Part shown: piece after piece, positions 22,891 to 35,682 of the stretch | Layout: every line of letters begins with the position of its first letter | How positions within the stretch are numbered: the stretch's first letter is position 1 | Source of the DNA: Siphlonurus alternatus | Lineage: Eukaryota > Arthropoda > Insecta > Ephemeroptera > Siphlonuridae | Assembly (NCBI GenBank): GCA_949825025.1 | Contig: OX463783.1 | Span: 29,657,154 to 29,721,153 of the forward strand | Direction: 5' to 3' | Length of the DNA stretch: 64,000 nucleotides | Program-made: the position numbers and the translations under genes | The notes under the pieces: model-generated | Databases searched by the model: none | Told to the model about the DNA's origin: nothing | Seen by the model: the letters and a program-made list of their open reading frames with translations, nothing else

Positions 22891-24807
22891 ATGAGTATAA
22901 GCTTACAATGAGCAAAATAATGTTGATTTTTTTTCACAAAGATCAATACCCTTGAAATGTACAGTGCAGGAACACTCTGCGAAGTTAATGATGGCGAAAC
23001 ACAAACAAAATTAATCTCTGCTATTTTTGTCTTATTTAATTTGTCGAATTAATTTTAAAAAAATGTAAAATATATATTTTTTTCGAGTTTTCTATATAAT
23101 ATGATCAAATGTTAAATTTAATTATTTCACTTCTTGGTCACGATGATTTGTGAAATGATTATTTAATGTTTGCTGAAAGTTCATTGGCCTAAAAGGATAT
23201 CCTCATAGGCGTGTTCTGTAAATAAAAATTTATTTATTGCTCTTCCGACATGTACGCCCTTTTAAAAATGTATGTTTTGGAGATTTTCTGCATTGAATTT
23301 AAGCCAGTTTATTGTCGATAGCACAGAATTCAGCTTCAAATTTATTGCAAAACTGCAATGCAATTAATGATTTAAATAATTGATTTTGTTTATTTGTTTA
23401 TTGAACCCAATACAGTATTATTGATTGTGAGCCAGAGCTGAATCAATCAGTAAACGTGTGTTGCAGGATTTATATAAAAGCTATAGATCACGATTTCTTA
23501 CGCTCTTTTACACTTGTGTATGAATGTCATTTTATAATTTTATTGCGTTTGGTTATAGGTATATGAACTTTTTCTTTGCTTAATTTCAACTTAGACGTGC
23601 TGAGACTGGGCATAGAAATTTCCCCAAACGCACAAAAAAAATGCAACTTAAACGATGTATAATTTTCGCACTATATTCTTGTGTCCATAAGGTCGATTGT
23701 TACATTAGTCAAGGCTCACAAACAGACGTTATGATGATTCACGTGACTGGGTTCGAGACTTATCGATTTTCTTCATTGCTGCGTGGGATGTCGAGATAGC
23801 GTTGTGAGAGTCACGAAATTTGAGGATTACCGAAAAAAAGATGCACCCTTGCTTTTGTTGTTGTCCATATTGTTTCAGAAAACATTATAGAAACGAAATA
23901 TTTCTTTTTAATACCATAATCCGATTGCATGATGTTCATATAAATATATTTTTCACAATTTTTATACCATGCATCTCTCTACATTGAGTAGATAATTATA
24001 ATATATAATATTTTTTATTAAAAAAAATACATAACTTGCAGTAAGGATAAATCGTATTCGCAAGTTCGCAATATTCGCAATATTAATATATCACTAATAT
24101 AAAATTGGTTAAATTAAAATGAGAATAAAACTTTTTTTTTTCTTTTTTAACAATAATATAATATTTGGATTTAAGTATAATGATAGAAAAAAAAATGTAT
24201 GGCATAATGACATCATTCTCTTTATACAAGTAATACGAATAGTGTGTTAAAAATTATGCAATATTAATTTCCCGTCATTTAATAACACGGCTGCGAAGTC
24301 TGAGTAGAAAATTGGTGTAATTATGTAGCCTATAATTTGCTGTTTGATAAATTATCAAAAGGTTTTTTGGGCTGAATGGAAAGCCTTGATTCTCTTATTA
24401 GTTAAACGTCTAATTATCTTCACTTACAACCAATAAAACTTAATGAAAATATATCTCTCGGATTAAAATTCTTCCTTCTCCAATTTCTCTCTGCTTGAAA
24501 TGCGGATCTAAGTTAAAAAATTAACGTGAATAATTACAATACACATTTTAATATAGTGTGTTGTATATTATATCTTGCTGTAATTGTCGCGTTCAAATCG
24601 GACTTTTAAGATGAAGTATAATGACAGAGTTTGTATTGAATAATATAATATTCAATGATATCTGTCAAAAACAATTAATTAAATGGCGATTTTATTCAGT
24701 TTTGTATTTATTTCTCATTAATCTCATTATATATATAATGGACCAGCTTTTGACGTGTACATATTTTTTATATTCAACTGTATATATTTCAGTATATTAT
24801 ATTCAAG

Positions 24808-24978
24808 CAGGCGCGGATCCAGGGGGGTAACTGGGGCTCAACCCCCCCCCCCCCCCCCCTGAAATTTTTGATTTATCGTTGGCAATATAGGCATTTCTTC
24901 CACTCAAATTTTTTTATTTAACATTGGTCTTATGTATGGAGTTAGCCCCTCCTAAAATTTGGTTCAGGACCGCACCTG
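24808..24978. mobile_element. hAT-like MITE
   Basis: The ends CAGGCGCGGATCCAGG and its counterpart ending GGACCGCACCTG are imperfect inverted repeats of about 15 bp. They resemble the widespread CAGNGGCGGATCCAG ends of hAT-derived MITEs. A poly-C run follows the left end. An 8-bp target duplication is not evident (tattcaag versus tttttcat). Confidence 0.6.
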
Positions 24979-25573
24979 TTTTTCATGATCAAAAAGTTAC
25001 AATTTTTTTATTAAATTGTTCTTGATATACTACTAGAAAATGTGAGATGTGCGGTATAATAACTTGAATACTAACTGCTTGGTTGTATTCACGTGTTCCC
25101 CCAATTGACATTATGACGACCAACGTTGGGTCCTATACAGACACTCTGCAAGGCGATGCATTTGCTGTTGTCACGTTTGTTTGAGTTTACAACGCGCCTG
25201 GATAAGGAGGTACTAAAATTATTTACAGTCGAGAGATGGATGAAGTAAACAATTATTTCGAATTTACGTTCGCCTTGTGTGTGTTAAAATTTAGCAACAA
25301 CTTTTATGTATTGTAGTTGGACCAGCAGGAATAGTCAGGCATAGTAATAAAGTTTCGTAATTATAACTTCACGATTTCGAGGGTGTTAGATAGATAACGT
25401 GTGTGTCAAACTTGTGTTTATTTCTGTCATTTCAAATTCATGATGCACTCTGTAATAATTATATTTCATTACAAGCCCTATAATTTATTTCGCTTCTCAA
25501 ACGTAATAATTATTTACTCTCTGATGAAAATATTTACTGCTATACAATATAATAACACAATCAAGCACGTCAA

Positions 25574-25690
25574 TAATGTCATTTAATCGCATATATATAC
25601 AGTGTTATATATATTATACAGTATGTTACTCCGGATTAATTAATGCATATATTTAGGAGCCATCTGATTTTAAACAAAACTTATTGTTAA
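25574..25690. repeat. Diverged partner of the 31790-31910 segment
   Basis: Shares aatgtcatttaatcgcatat, a taattaatgc block and catctgattttaaacaa, in that order, with 31790-31910. Here the hairpin found there is replaced by unrelated AT-rich sequence. Confidence 0.5.
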
Positions 25691-25753
25691 AAACAAAAAC
25701 AGTCTTGTCCGTCTAAGGTAAATGAATAGTTACAATGAGGAAAATTGTGCCAT

Positions 25754-25770
25754 GTTTATTATTTATTTGT

Positions 25771-25809
<39 letters not shown>

Positions 25810-25811
25810 TT
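25754..25811. repeat. (TTTA)n simple repeat
   Basis: About 14 units, interrupted once. Confidence 0.93.
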
Positions 25812-27491
25812 AAATCCAGTGCAGACCATATTTACTGAGAAAATATAATAATTACTATAACTAGTTACTTTCAAAAAGAGCGTTCGACGTGGGCGTCTTT
25901 CTATACAGTATAAATATTGCGTAAGCATCGATCATATTGCCATCTATCGACAAGGGAAGTTTTCGGATCTCCAAAATTTTAAAATTTACGTAATTGTAAG
26001 TGTTGCTTCGATATGCTTCTTTTTTACTTCGTCGTGTGAATAATATTAACTTACCGTGTCAAACAGGACGCCATGACTGCTAGGTCCGTAAAAAAAAAAA
26101 AAATTCTGAGGTGAAAAAAAGTATGTAAATTTAACTTTATAGACATTTTATTCACCTCGCAATTTTTTTCATTTTAAATAACTTATAATACGTTCTTTCA
26201 AAATTCAAATTGCCTGCAAAATTCTCTACCTTTCCACCGGCTTGGCGGCCTGTGCGCGCATATTAAAATATTTTCATTATTTAATTTTCTCTCATCTCCT
26301 GTAAAGTAGACTGATTGCGTTGCAACCGCCTTATAGCTGTCATACATTCTGTGACGCTATGACTGTGTAAAGATAATTCGTCATTACAAAACTGCATAAT
26401 GCACGTTAGGTAGATTGATGTACATCATCGACTTTAGAAATTGTGCTCGATTTTCGGTCTCAGCTGATCACAGTCGCGATGTAAACAAACGGCTCGGTTG
26501 CGCCATGCACCGCCGCGTGGGCCGTCTGTGTGCTCAAACTTTGCGACACGAAGCCTTGAGACGACACGTGCATACATGTTGTGTTTACATGCACGCGTGC
26601 TGAATATCGTAGACTGATTTTGTGTTACAAGGTACTTCTTTGTGCATTTTTAATATTTTTCATAATTTTTATATTGCTTTTTGATTGCATGCACAGCAAT
26701 ATACTATAACAATTGTTTAAGGTGTTGAACTTTTAATTATTATAATAAAATTATTAAAAATATAAAATAAAATTCTATTATTATTATTTATATCACTGCA
26801 AGAGGATGAAGGAGATATAAGTATTCTATCTTTTCATATAATATAAAATATATTATCATTATTTTAGGTGTGAAAGTATACAAACGTTGCTTGTTAAGGG
26901 AAAATAAATAGATAAATTATTTAAAGTATAGTTTGCAAACTAAGTATATTTATACAAGTGCATTTTTTTAACAATGGAATTTAGAGGCTATATATTCTAT
27001 CTAATTAAATTCTTAACAAATTTGCACGTTAATTAGTAATTTTTTACCATAGCGGAAAGAAGCTATACGTATATATTATACATTCTCCATTGTTTACTTT
27101 AAAATTATGTAACTTATATAGATATAGAAATATTGCAAAAAAAAACTATAATGTACTAGTTAAAAAGGAATACCGAAGAAATAATTAGTGTTAAATTAGG
27201 TTATTAACAAAAATAAATATACATGCAAGTTTAATTAAAATTCTTAATTTGTTACTATTAATTAATTTTATTACAATGATCATGCATGCAATTAATAGCA
27301 AGCCCCGGTTCCTTCGATATTCTACAACTAATATATTCGCCAGTTTTGAAAGAGATAAGTAGGCAATTTTACAATGCAAGGCAATAAAAGAACGCCTCGA
27401 AGATTAAAGAAAACGAAAAAGGACGTGCAGATTATATCAATCAATCCATAAAGATTTTTATTCAAACACTCTAATATCAGTTTCGTATTTT

Positions 27492-27495
<4 letters not shown>

Positions 27496-27536
<41 letters not shown>
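27496..27536. repeat. (AT)n simple repeat
   Basis: About 20 dinucleotide units, uninterrupted. Confidence 0.93.
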
Positions 27537-27539
<3 letters not shown>

Positions 27540-27682
27540 ATTATTTAATTTATTCACTCTTTCCCTGAATTGTTTGGTGTTATATTTTTAGGTAAATAAA
27601 CTAATGATTATTTAATCCATAAATATAAATAATATATTATATATAATAGCAAAACCAAAATTTATATATTACTGCATGAATA

Positions 27683-28075
27683 TTAAGGTAGAGATAACGT
27701 CGAACAGCTGTTTGACGTAATCCCCTTTGATTAACATGTAAACCTTAGCAAATTGACAAAAATTCTGAAATTTTTTTGAGAGGCAGATATTAGTGCCTAA
27801 AAGCCATAGCAAAAGTTTCAAAAACATTTTACGATCCGCTTTTTTTAAATTAATTTTTTAGTTTGGCTCTCCATGGGAAAGCCCTATGCTGAAAATTAAA
27901 AAAATTAATTAAAAAAAATCGGCTCGTTAAATCGTTTTGAAATTTTTTCTATGGCTTTAAGGCACTAATATCTGCCTCTCAAAAAAATTTCAGAATTTTT
28001 GTCAATTTGCTAAGGTTTGCATGTTAATCAAAGGGCATTACGTCGATCAGCTGTTCGGCGTTATCTCTACCTTAA
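27683..28075. mobile_element. Family B foldback MITE, long-arm type
   Basis: TTAA at 27683-27686 and 28072-28075. Inverted ends GGTAGAGATAACGTCGAACA. The arms hold aacatgtaaaccttagcaaa and aggcagatattagtgcc with their mirrors. The central spacer near 27860-27890 (gctctccatgggaaagccct) is the site hit by the CMC element in the copy at 37512. Confidence 0.88.
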
Positions 28076-28216
28076 TGGCATTTAAGTCGTTTTATACATT
28101 TCTTAACATCCTTTCTTGTTATATGTTCTCATGCATGTTGTATTATAGCTTTACTTATGTGATTAGCTTATTAATAAAAAGCACAAGAAAGCAAGCATGC
28201 ATTTAATTGTAAAGGG

Positions 28217-28567
28217 TTAAGGTAAAACGCTTAATGTTAAATAAAAAAATCCCTCACATGAAAGTTATGAATAAAAAATTAAAATATTCTCCTATCCCTA
28301 TCAGTAGGTAAAATATTAGGTATACAAAAACGAGCTAGTTTTTGAGTTATTAATTTTCAAAGTTGACTAACTTAACATATGGAAGTTCCATTTCTGCATG
28401 TTAAATTAGTCAACTTTAAAAATTATTAACTCAAAAACTAGCTCGAATTCGTACACCTGATATTTTAGCTACTGATAGGGGATGTAGAGGAGAACATTTT
28501 ATATTTTTTTCATAATTTTCATGTCAAGGATTTTTGTTTAACATTGGGCGTGTTACCTTCCCCTTAA
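28217..28567. mobile_element. Family B foldback MITE, adjacent copy
   Basis: TTAA at 28217-28220 and 28564-28567. The arms carry the aacgagctagtttttgag block of 1732-2096, but the ends are more diverged (GGTAAAACGC versus gcgtgttaccttcccc). It lies only 141 bp from the preceding family B element. Confidence 0.8.
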
Positions 28568-29517
28568 CATAGACTGCAATAAAGGATTTAGATTTGAAGC
28601 AAGTTGGTAGTTATGTATAATTCATCGTGTTGAGAAAATCTCTCCCATATAATTTACATACTGTATGCCTTAAAATTAAAATTTATTATTGTTCCATTAC
28701 GATTTTAAAGAACGCCGCCTGTTAAAAACCAATTTATCAATTATTTATAATAGAAATAATATTTTAGTAAAAAATAATCTATTGCGTTTTTCTTAATTTT
28801 CTACAAATAATTCAGAAAACTTTAAGAAAATAATTTCAGTTGTCAATTTGTGATCTCGGAAATCGTCCTCCTTAAATTCAACAAAACTCTCAATCAATAT
28901 TATAATATAGGTAATACATACAGTAATATATTTTGTGGAGCCTTACGGAGGAAAATCAGAAATGGAGCATTTCTTAGAAAACCTCCGTCTTGAATAATTT
29001 TTATTACAACATAAAATATTTTAATTAATTTTTATTTTCAAGTTTCATTTTTTCCTATTTTTAGTTAGGCATGTAAGTAGGTCCTCGCATGTTTTTTTTT
29101 CTTTCAGGTAATTTCTTGACTGGGGTCTTGCACTCGTCTAGCTGATTGGCATGTGGTTTGTATTTTTCAACGAGGAAAACTTGCTTGACCCTTCCTTCCA
29201 AGGATAGAGCCACCACTTGAAGCACAACTCTTGCTTGATTTTAGAGAAATTAAATTAAAGTAACCAAAAATGAAGCATAATAAAAAATATATTCTTTTAT
29301 TGCAGTTTTTTTAGTTTGGTACAATAAATTTAAAAAAAAATAAATAACTAACAAATAAGCCCGCGAGCATTATTATTATTTTTTTTTTCCCCCGTTGAAT
29401 TATTTTGTGATAGTAAATTATAAAGTTGTGCTCCAAACGGCTGTATCGCTGTATTGAAGGTAGAGTTTTGCTCATTGAAAAATCCTGCATGCCTCTCATG
29501 TTAGCGAGTGCGAGAGC

Positions 29518-29725
29518 CCCCCGAATGAAAAGTACATGGCAATTTTTGCCGTGTATTTTTTGTTCGGGGTAGTTTTCAATTTCAAAATTAAAAAACTCAC
29601 CCTGTCTCGTGTTCCTCTTCCACTGCCCCCCGGTTGGTGGAAAAGTCGTGCTGGAGGTAGGTTTTGAACCTGGAGCCTATTGCATGCGAGGCGGGCATAC
29701 TTGCACTAGGCCAACGTGGCTTATC
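29518..29725 (-). repeat. tRNA-derived SINE-like element
   Basis: On the minus strand from about 29722, gccacgttggcctagtgcaa gives an A-box-like TGGCCTAGTG. About 45 nt on, ccaggttcaaaacctacctc gives a B-box-like GGTTCAAAACC. This spacing is right for a tRNA head. The body includes a hairpin at about 29518-29570 (ccgaatgaaaagtacatggc and its mirror). The 3' end is not defined. Confidence 0.5.
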
Positions 29726-30128
29726 TATAGCTGGTCGTTTAGTTCATGTATAAAAGTTTTGACGGGAGAAGGTGAGTCACGGCGATAAGACGAGCGCCGG
29801 AAATCATTCACAAACTTTTGTGTGACCTCGGTAGTCACGTGAGCTGGCCGCTTTGACCGCAAATAAAAGTCGAATATTTTAATATTATATATTATCATAT
29901 ATATTATATACATATTATATTACGTGTAAACAAATTAATGTTATAATATTACGATGTATTGTGTGTTATAATTATAACCCAATACATATTTAATACGGTT
30001 TCAGTTGTTAGAAGTTAGAGAATAATAAATATAACAATTTAGAAGCGAATTACCTACAAGAAAAAAAAATGTTAACCGAAAAAATGTTAACCGATTATAC
30101 ATAATTAAGCTCTCTACGTATTATAAAT

Positions 30129-30221
30129 ATACACAATCAGAAAGAATCGATTTTTATTAATGAACCTTATGTACACATACATAAGGTTCATTAATAAAAA
30201 TCGATTTAATTGTGTATTTGC
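30129..30221. repeat. Near-perfect short hairpin
   Basis: The arm atacacaatcagaaagaatc and gatttttattaatgaacctt is mirrored on the right with a loop around gtacacatac. About 93 bp. No related copy seen in the window. Confidence 0.75.
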
Positions 30222-30837
30222 GAACAGAACTAATACCTTTATTTACCAGGTCGAAACGTGGAAGTTATTGTGCCAGTGATTTAATTGCGCCAGATTATGA
30301 TTACCAAATTTACATGCAGCTTTGGAAAGAAAAACTTAAATTAAAATAGAATTTTGAATTAGCAACATGCAAGTAAGAAATAAAAATATATTATGAATGT
30401 AAATTTGCATTCCCAGTGTTTTTTACATAATTTTTATAAATATAATAATAATAGCGTTTGATTGGGACGGTTTGATTAATATATACTATATGTTTTTTTT
30501 AGTAATTGTAATATAAATTCTCCACATGCTTTATTGCGAATTATTTTGCATGCAATGCAGCTATATTATATAATTGCATTATTTCATATTTCATAACATA
30601 ATTAATGCATTATGATGATTGTGATCGAAGCGAAACTGACATAAAAAGTCACACTTTTTTTTTACGAGACTGTATTATTTATATTTATTATAGCTTACAG
30701 TTAGTTAAATTAGATTATAAAATTTAATAATAATTTTAATTATTTTATTATTATTTATAGTTATTTATAATAATAATAACTGCATTGCATAGAAATTGTC
30801 ACATAGTATTGTTTTTATCACGTTAGGTACAATGATT

Positions 30838-30985
30838 TGACACGTTAGCCGGCTCAGCGCAGAGCGAGCGCCTTCCGATCTGACGCCGTCTAACGCCGCC
30901 GCAAAAACGCATCGGCCGCACGCCGCGCGGGTAGATCGCGCGGAGATCGGTAGCGAACTGATTAAAAGCGAGCGCTGATGTCGAT
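30838..30985. repeat. GC-rich island, copy 1
   Basis: A strongly GC-rich block in AT-rich intron. It includes ttccgatctgacgccgtc and a 41-bp core at 30899-30939 (ccgcaaaaacgcatcggccg…) that is repeated exactly on the opposite strand at 57976-58016. Internal tgcggcc-like half sites recur. Probably part of a transposon terminus; the superfamily is unknown. Confidence 0.6.
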
Positions 30986-31100
30986 CGTATTAATATATAT
31001 ATATTTTCTTTTAATTTTTGCTGAGACTTAATAAACAGTATAAATATTCATTAGACTACAAATACATTCAGTATTATATCATTATTATACAGGCTCTATC

Positions 31101-31373
31101 CTAGTTGAAAAATTACGTCTTTAACTCATTCATCTTTTACACGACACGTCTAAACCTAATATTTTTACCTCTAAAATACATTTTAATTCCTCTTCGCTCA
31201 AACTGAGGATGAAATGAAGACAATATTTCTGACATTTTATGCTCAAGAAAAGAAAAAAATACGTAATATCGTCTTTTCCCCTCTCTTTTTCCTCTAAAAT
31301 GGTGCAAAATAAGACGAGAAAAGACGAGAGGAGAGCTTAATAGCGAATAAAAGATGAATTATATTTCAACTCT
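31101..31373 (+). repeat. Family A repeat, copy 5
   Basis: Well preserved, from ctagttgaaaaattacgtct to atatttcaactc, with the standard internal blocks. Confidence 0.8.
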
Positions 31374-31789
31374 GGAGTGTATTGCTAATGCGAGAGTTTT
31401 TTTTTTATTTGGTTTCAACCATTGTATTCTTTGAACTATTTATTGTATGCTTTGAAACCTTTATGCAGCTAGTGTATTCTCTTTTGACTAAATTTGATTA
31501 TTAAGATATTTTTGAATACATGTCATATGATTATTAAATTATTATTATTAGAGAGTTAATGCAAGTTTTGTTATTTATTAAAAAACAAACACAAACAAAA
31601 AAAAATGCTGCAGAAAATTCCCAGCTTCGGTAAACGTCTTTTTATAATAGGTTTATTTTCGATATTTTATATTTTAATTACAATGATGACGTTAATTGTC
31701 ACCTTAGATTTAATTGAATTTTTTACCTTCAATTTACCCTATATATGTGGAAAGCATTATCGTATATATATATACAAAGTACGCCCAAT

Positions 31790-31910
31790 AATGTCATTTA
31801 ATCGCATATTACGTCGTACATATTACTCATGGATGGTTGCTAAATAGCATTAATTAATTAAATTAATGCTGTTTAGCAACCACGCATCTGATTTTAAACA
31901 ATTTCTATTT
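31790..31910. repeat. Hairpin within a duplicated segment
   Basis: tggttgctaaatagcattaa and its mirror (31829-31884) form a hairpin. The flanks aatgtcatttaatcgcatat and catctgattttaaacaa match 25574-25690. Confidence 0.55.
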
Positions 31911-32183
31911 TTTAAAAAAAGAAAATCTTTATTGATTTTTTCGACACATTTTTGTCCCTTTTGTGCAATAATTCATGCATTGTATCCTAAATGCTTATTG
32001 TTTATTGCTATATGTTTTCCTTCTTTTTTTTTCCGATAAATAAAATCTACACAAGCCCGTATGACGCACACAACGTACGAATTTCACGTAACATGTATAA
32101 TACGGCGATTGTGATACAATTCTTACGTATAAGTGCGTCACCCAATAAATCTCGTGTAAAGCTCGCACTGTGTATAGATAGAT

Positions 32184-32922
32184 ACAGGGTGTTTACTTTG
32201 ATTTGAACGTTTTAAAGTGATACTTAAGGAATGAAGTTTGATGGTAATATAGACATGTCATACATCAAATTAAAGCTTACATTATAACATTTTCAAAACT
32301 TGCATCTTAAATTACATGTGCGGACTTGTCTTTTTTTGAGACGAAAAAGAAACAAAAATGAGCTGTTTTTTTGTTCAAATATCGGTGGTAACATGAAATT
32401 AACTTTTGAATCCTTCACTGGATTGCAAGGTTGGTGTGGGAGTGATATGTAATGCGTTTGGTCAATTTTCCTTAGATCACCAAAGTAAAGCAACACAAGA
32501 CTGTTTTGTGGTTGGATGGGTGACCATTTAAACAAAAATTGCACTTTTCCCATTCAGGGGTAACGCTTTTTACCACAATGTGGTTTCTCTACGAATTTGA
32601 ACCATTCCATTTCTGTTTCTGGTTCATTGACAAAATTTGAAGATGCATGTGGCGTTCATCCTGACAAGTTTCCACGTTGCGATCAGTCACATTAAAATGC
32701 CATTTAATGTCATGTTACCACCGATATTTGAAGAAAAAAACAGCTCATTTTTGTTTCTTTTTCGTCTCAAAAACAGACAAGTCCGCACATGTAATTTATG
32801 ATGCAAGTTTTGAAAATGTTAAAATGTAAGCTTTAATTTGATGTATGACATGTCTATATTACCATCGAACTTCATTCCTTAATTATCACTTTAAAACGTT
32901 CAAATCAAAGTAAACACCCTGT
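32184..32922 (-). mobile_element. Family E foldback, copy 1, carrying a 5S-related segment
   Basis: Inverted ends acagggtgtttactttgatt and arms of about 215 bp on each side are almost identical mirrors. The interior (about 32400-32700), read on the minus strand, follows the same order as the family R repeat at 58208-58500: a gtggaaac…tcaggatg block, tttgtcaatgaacc, gaaaccaca, ttacccctgaatggg and tggtcacccatccaacc. Its last part is a decayed 5S rRNA-like stretch. No transposase. Confidence 0.8.
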
Positions 32923-33589
32923 ACATGCCTTATCAGCGCTACTGCTGGGAACTGTTAGCCTTTTGTCCTATTTACTGCGATGTACCGAATTGGAGCAATT
33001 AATTTGCCAGGGGCTATGAAACTTATTTGAGTAGTGCGTATCCAAAGATTATAATAATAATATTTGTTTATGTCAGTGAGCTTAGTAGATGGTGAACCAC
33101 TCTGAAAATTTCAGCAAACCTTCCATGAAATAATTTTCCATGGAAAAAATTAAACCAAATTCAGTGTTTTTTTTTTTTTTTTTTTTTTAGATTTTCAGCA
33201 TTTATAAGATATAAACTTTTAGTCAAATCAGTATCTTTTTCACAAAAAAAAAAAATAATTGCTCAAAATTCGACTAACTTGACGAAATGTTTGTATTTTA
33301 AATTTACTGGCATTGATTTTAGGAAATACAACTGCAACTTTTTGCGTACTTAATTTTATGGCCCATCAACCTTGTCAGATTTGAATTTCTTGTAACAAAA
33401 TATCATTACTTTTTTATTGCCCCTGTAGAGAATTTGTAGTAATTATTATAAAAATAAATTTAAATGTCTTTTGGTTTTTCTGCCTCTAAAATGACAATAA
33501 ACAATGTCATGCAGAATGGACAAAGTACATAAGATTTCAATTAACGAAAAAAGGTTTAAAAAAGGTTTGCTTGCACTTACAATATCACA

Positions 33590-33783
33590 ATATATTCTGC
33601 AAGTGTTCCGAACTGGCATTTTTTCTCCATAAGACACCATGTTAGAAATTTTGATTTTTTTTATATGTAACTCTTAAAGCCATTAACTTGAAAACATCTC
33701 CTACCCCTTCATTTAGGGGTCTTCTGATGATAATGATTCAAGGGCTTATTTTCTTCTAAAAATTTTCTTTAATGCCAAGAATT
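33590..33783 (+). repeat. Family M repeat, copy 2 (truncated)
   Basis: Contains ttttctccataagacaccat, ttaggggtcttctgatgata and cttattttcttctaaa. It stops where the family C element at 33784 begins. Confidence 0.6.
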
Positions 33784-34005
33784 CAATGGAAACATACATG
33801 AAATTTTGTTATTGCAGAAATGAATAGAGGGTACCAAATTATGCTGCTCTGATTTTTTTTCAGATTTCTTTGAAATCTAGAACTATTTTTAAATAATTAT
33901 TGAAAGTGTGGCCACGCCCCCTGGAGTCGCGTCAATAGGCGTCTCGGTTCTATCCTTTTTATTAAGGATTCAAGGGTGTCAACTTAACTTTCAATAATTA
34001 TTATC
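33784..34005 (+). mobile_element. Family C MITE, right arm lost
   Basis: Left end caatggaaacatacatgaaa with attgcagaaatgaatagagg. The core gtggccacgccccctggag and ttctatcctttttattaagg is present, but the mirror arm ends after about 20 bp. Confidence 0.7.
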
Positions 34006-34512
34006 ACGTCGTGTTAGTAGAAAACAACAGGGTGCCATCAAATGTTGATATTTTGTCAGCCTTGCAAGGCTGTTGGTCCTCCCACGCACAATGAGAGATG
34101 CGTCGTTCAAGTGGCGTAACATCAGGTACAGCGCTGGTCACGAGTATGTTCTCAGCAGGTGCAGGAATAAATTACCGTGGTTGCACAATCGAAGATCATC
34201 AGCTAGCGTTTTTTTTTTTAAATATATCTTTATTTATAAACAGTAGCGTCTTAATCTTAATGGCCGGTTAGCATTAGCATTACAGTCGTTACATAATTCA
34301 CTTTTCATATGAAGTTTAGATTAATTATTATTTTAAATTATAAAAGTGTATTAACAAGAAATATTCACTTGAAATATATTTAAAATTGGAAGCTTAATAT
34401 TTTTTATAGATACAAAGAAATATATAAAATTATTATATTCTATTTATATAATATTATTCCCTAAAATTATATTATATTATATACATTTTAAACCATGACC
34501 TGAAAATATACA

Positions 34513-34628
34513 TTCACTACGTTTACATGACGACGTTTAATGCGTATTCGTTGACGACGGATAATGTTATTCTTATGAGGCGTCGTCAACGAATACGCAT
34601 TAAAAACACCGTCATGTAAACGTAGTGA
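34513..34628. mobile_element. Hairpin MITE with tcactacgtttacatgacg ends
   Basis: The arms tcactacgtttacatgacga plus aatgcgtattcgttgacgac are mirrored with a short loop near 34560-34580. About 116 bp. Palindromic almost throughout. Confidence 0.75.
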
Positions 34629-35405
34629 TAGAAAATAAGAGCCACAGCTCTTCTCCATTTGAAACAGAAACATGAAAACGATATCTTAAAATAGAGACCA
34701 TTTATAGTTTTAGTGTGAATGAAAACAATGTAGCAATAATATTATCGCTTTTTATGCATATATGAAGATTAATAAAATTCACAAAGCAATATTAACACAC
34801 GATTATAATAATGTAAATTAATGAAGGTATCTCATTAAATATGCAAGTAAAAAATTATGTCAATGTTTATCCATGTCAATCTATTCATCTTTGAATTAAA
34901 TTTGGTTTCTGATTATCGAGGCAGCACCTTTTTCATTAATTAACATCATCTGGGTTCCCATTATATGTTAATACGTCACATAATTAATTAATTATTTCTA
35001 ATTTTTTTTATTTGTATATTCATTTTATGTGTACTGTATATTAATAATTATGTATCTGCTAAATAAAAACTTAATTTGTATATTCAAACTATTTTGCTCT
35101 GAACTTTTTTTTCAAAACTCGATTATTAAAGCAGAAACACAAAACTCGTCTGCATCTTTTTATTAATCTTATTATATGTTAATTATGCTGCATGTTAATT
35201 TAATTAATTGAGTTATCTAAGTGCGTAATTTCAATCGAGCGCTGATGTGTGGGCAGGTGACATTCCATTAACATTGTGTAGGCTAGCGTGACGTCATCGC
35301 TTCAGACTGCTGAAGTCAACTGGGACTTTCTGCTTGCAAAATGTAATGCATTTTATTTGATGTAATTTGATCGTAATTAACATGATTATTACAGTATTAC
35401 GTGTA

Positions 35406-35682
35406 TCTCAAATTTTTTTATTGCAGAAATGGATAGAGGGTAGAAAGTTATGCTATTCTGACTTTTTTAAGATTTTTGAGTCCGAAAACTAATTTTAAAA
35501 AATTATTGAAAGTACGGAGACATTGATAGAGCTTAAAAGGGGCGTGGGTTCAAACCCGACCGCGGCAAAACTTTTTAGCAATTATTTCTCTGGCTTTTAA
35601 AAAAGCAGAAAAAAATCAGAGTGGCATAACTTAAATTTGCATCGTCTATATTTGCATAAAAAAAAATGAGGTCGATACTCCA
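35406..35682. mobile_element. Family C foldback MITE with tRNA-like core
   Basis: Left signature tttttttattgcagaaatgg and right end aatgaggtcgatactccat. The centre (about 35538-35570) reads ggggcgtgggttcaaacccg, a T-arm-like stem and GTTCAAA loop, followed by accgcggc. Confidence 0.75.

Noticed and set aside
26415..26603. 62-codon ORF in a GC-richer patch (tgtaaacaaacggctcggtt region)
   Set aside because: No homology recognised, no splice sites that fit, and the composition alone is not enough.
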